From TMED14 sp003444795 (GTDB lineage Bacteria; Bacteroidota; Bacteroidia; Flavobacteriales; Schleiferiaceae): a stretch of DNA of 13,928 nt. The notes under the pieces are model-generated. The model made no database searches. It worked only from the letters and a program-made list of their open reading frames with translations, and was not told the DNA's origin. The stretch lies in the NCBI GenBank assembly GCA_963978445.1, contig CAXBRT010000033.1, positions 1 to 13,928 of the forward strand, given 5' to 3'. Positions 12,743 through 13,928 of the stretch are shown in pieces (within the stretch, counting starts at the first letter, position 1; every line of letters begins with the position of its first letter). Made by a program: the position numbers and the translations under genes.

Positions 12743-13927
12743 ATGCTTTTTATTTCCGAGCGCGTGCAGTCCTTGGCACTGCCCATGACCATCGAAATGT
12801 CCAAGAAAAGCCGCGCCCTCCAAGAGGCCGGCCATGATATCATCTCCTTGAGTTTGGGTGAGCCCGACTTCGACACACCTGACTTCGCGAAAGAGGCGGG
12901 CATAGAAGGAATCACGCTTAACTTTTCGCACTACATGCCGGTGCCAGGTTATGCAGATTTACGCCAGGCTATTTGCACTAAGTTTCATCGGGACAATGGC
13001 TTGACCTACAGCCCCAACGAAATCATTGTGAGCACGGGTGCCAAGCAGACCATTGCCAATTTGATGATGGCGCTGGTGAATCCCGGCGATGAAGTTATTA
13101 TTCCCGCCCCCTACTGGGTTAGCTATGCGGACCTCGCGGAATTTGTCGGGGGCGTGGTGGTAAGCCCGAAGGCCGGTTTGGATCAAAATTTCAAGATTAC
13201 ACCCGCTCAGTTGGAGGCTTCCATCAGTGAAAAGACCAAAGTTTTAATCTTCTCAAGTCCCAACAACCCCAGTGGTGCCATGTACTCCGGGGATGAATTG
13301 GAAGGGTTGGCAGCCGTGCTGCGCAAGCATCCACAAATCTGGGTGATCAGCGACGAGATTTACGAATACATCCACTATGACGTGAAGCATGTCAGCATGG
13401 CGAGTTTGCCCGGCATGTGGGAACGCACGGCCACGGTAAACGGATTGTCCAAAGGCTTTGCCATGACCGGCTGGCGATTGGGCTTCATGGGTGCCCCGGC
13501 TGTTTTGGCGGATGCCTGTGAAAAGATTCAGTCGCAAATCACCAGCGGCACCTCTAGTATCGCCCAGCGTGCAGCCATTGCTGCCGTTTTGGCGGGTCCA
13601 GAGCCCGTCGAATACATGCGGCAAGCCTTTGTGAAGCGCCGCAGTTTGCTCATCGATGGGCTGAAAGGTGCACAAGGGCTCGGTGTGCTAGCGCCCGAAG
13701 GCGCCTTCTACCTCTTTGTAGACGCATCGGCCTACTTATCTCCTAGCCATCCAACCGCCTTGGATCTATGCATGGCGCTCTTGGAAGGCGGTGTGGCGGC
13801 AGTTCCAGGAGAAGCCTTTGGTTTGGATGGTTACATCCGGTTTAGCTATGCGGCCTCGGAGAGCGATCTAGAAAAGGCCGCCGAGCGAATTGTGCGTACC
13901 TTCAAGGGACTCAAACAGGCTTCATGA
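12743..13927 (+). CDS. aspC: Class I PLP-dependent aminotransferase
   Basis: Fold-type I aminotransferase of the aspartate aminotransferase Ib-like group, moving an amino group between an amino acid (probably aspartate) and 2-oxoglutarate in the cytoplasm. From the ATG at 12743 it is 394 residues and begins MLFISERVQSLALPMTIEMS, like the family's usual start; an ATG at 12728 adds five residues and overlaps a TAnnTTTG box. Seen: LSLGEPDFDTP near 36-46, STGAKQ for the PLP phosphate, SSPNNPSG, SDEIYE (Asp to the pyridine nitrogen), the Schiff-base Lys 237 in SKGFAMTGWRLG, and Arg 366 in IRFSYA for the substrate carboxylate. All key residues are present. Aspartate preference is inferred; related enzymes act on prephenate or aromatic amino acids. 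The TGA stop overlaps a possible next start (ATGA at 13924-13927). Confidence 0.93.
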   Translation: MLFISERVQSLALPMTIEMSKKSRALQEAGHDIISLSLGEPDFDTPDFAKEAGIEGITLNFSHYMPVPGYADLRQAICTKFHRDNGLTYSPNEIIVSTGAKQTIANLMMALVNPGDEVIIPAPYWVSYADLAEFVGGVVVSPKAGLDQNFKITPAQLEASISEKTKVLIFSSPNNPSGAMYSGDELEGLAAVLRKHPQIWVISDEIYEYIHYDVKHVSMASLPGMWERTATVNGLSKGFAMTGWRLGFMGAPAVLADACEKIQSQITSGTSSIAQRAAIAAVLAGPEPVEYMRQAFVKRRSLLIDGLKGAQGLGVLAPEGAFYLFVDASAYLSPSHPTALDLCMALLEGGVAAVPGEAFGLDGYIRFSYAASESDLEKAAERIVRTFKGLKQAS

Positions 13928-13928
13928 A
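13924..13928 (+). other. Probable start of the next gene at the window edge
   Basis: ATGA at 13924-13927 overlaps the aminotransferase stop in the same way as the SDR-oxygenase junction, so a coupled downstream gene may begin here. Only five bases are in the window, so nothing can be said about its product. Confidence 0.3.

Overview
The window looks like ordinary chromosomal DNA of a Bacteroidota bacterium, most likely Flavobacteriales and on the GC-richer side of that group. The clues are: the 52-residue ribosomal protein L34 next to a short CarB; a DUF7935-type membrane protein; the septum-formation-initiator / methylmalonyl-CoA mutase gene order; almost no Shine-Dalgarno sequences; and several TAnnTTTG boxes, the -7 element of Bacteroidota promoters. 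Genus cannot be read from this piece. No phage, transposon, tRNA, rRNA or CRISPR is visible, and no gene-free stretch exceeds about 110 bases.

Layout. (1) 1-1164, plus: 3' part of a family 4-type glycosyltransferase whose start lies left of the window. (2) 1165-1271: convergent spacer with three hairpins. (3) 4383-1272, minus: rpmH, an intrinsic terminator, then carB lacking the C-terminal allosteric domain. (4) 4452-7788, plus: a tightly coupled trio of short-chain dehydrogenase, 2-oxoglutarate/Fe(II) oxygenase and ABC exporter half-transporter (ATGA and TAATG junctions). (5) 7825-12216, plus: FtsB/DivIC-like division protein, methylmalonyl-CoA mutase small subunit, large subunit and the MeaB G-protein chaperone, all overlapping or within 3 nt. 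(6) 12699-12178, minus: a DUF7935-like membrane protein whose 3' end overlaps meaB antisense. (7) 12743-13927, plus: class I aminotransferase, whose stop overlaps a probable next start at the right edge.

How the genes work together. mutA, mutB and meaB form one functional set: the B12-dependent interconversion of succinyl-CoA and (R)-methylmalonyl-CoA plus the GTPase that protects and loads the mutase. Its linkage to a septum-formation gene is a conserved Bacteroidota gene order rather than an obvious pathway. rpmH and carB are housekeeping genes for the ribosome and for pyrimidine/arginine synthesis. The SDR-oxygenase-ABC trio could act on one exported or membrane-associated substrate, but nothing in the sequence names it.

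I do not see a clearly new system. The points most worth a second look are the TAnnTTTG boxes placed 3-5 nt before three start codons (possible leaderless transcripts), the trimmed methylmalonyl-CoA mutase subunits, and the uncharacterised SDR-oxygenase-exporter trio.
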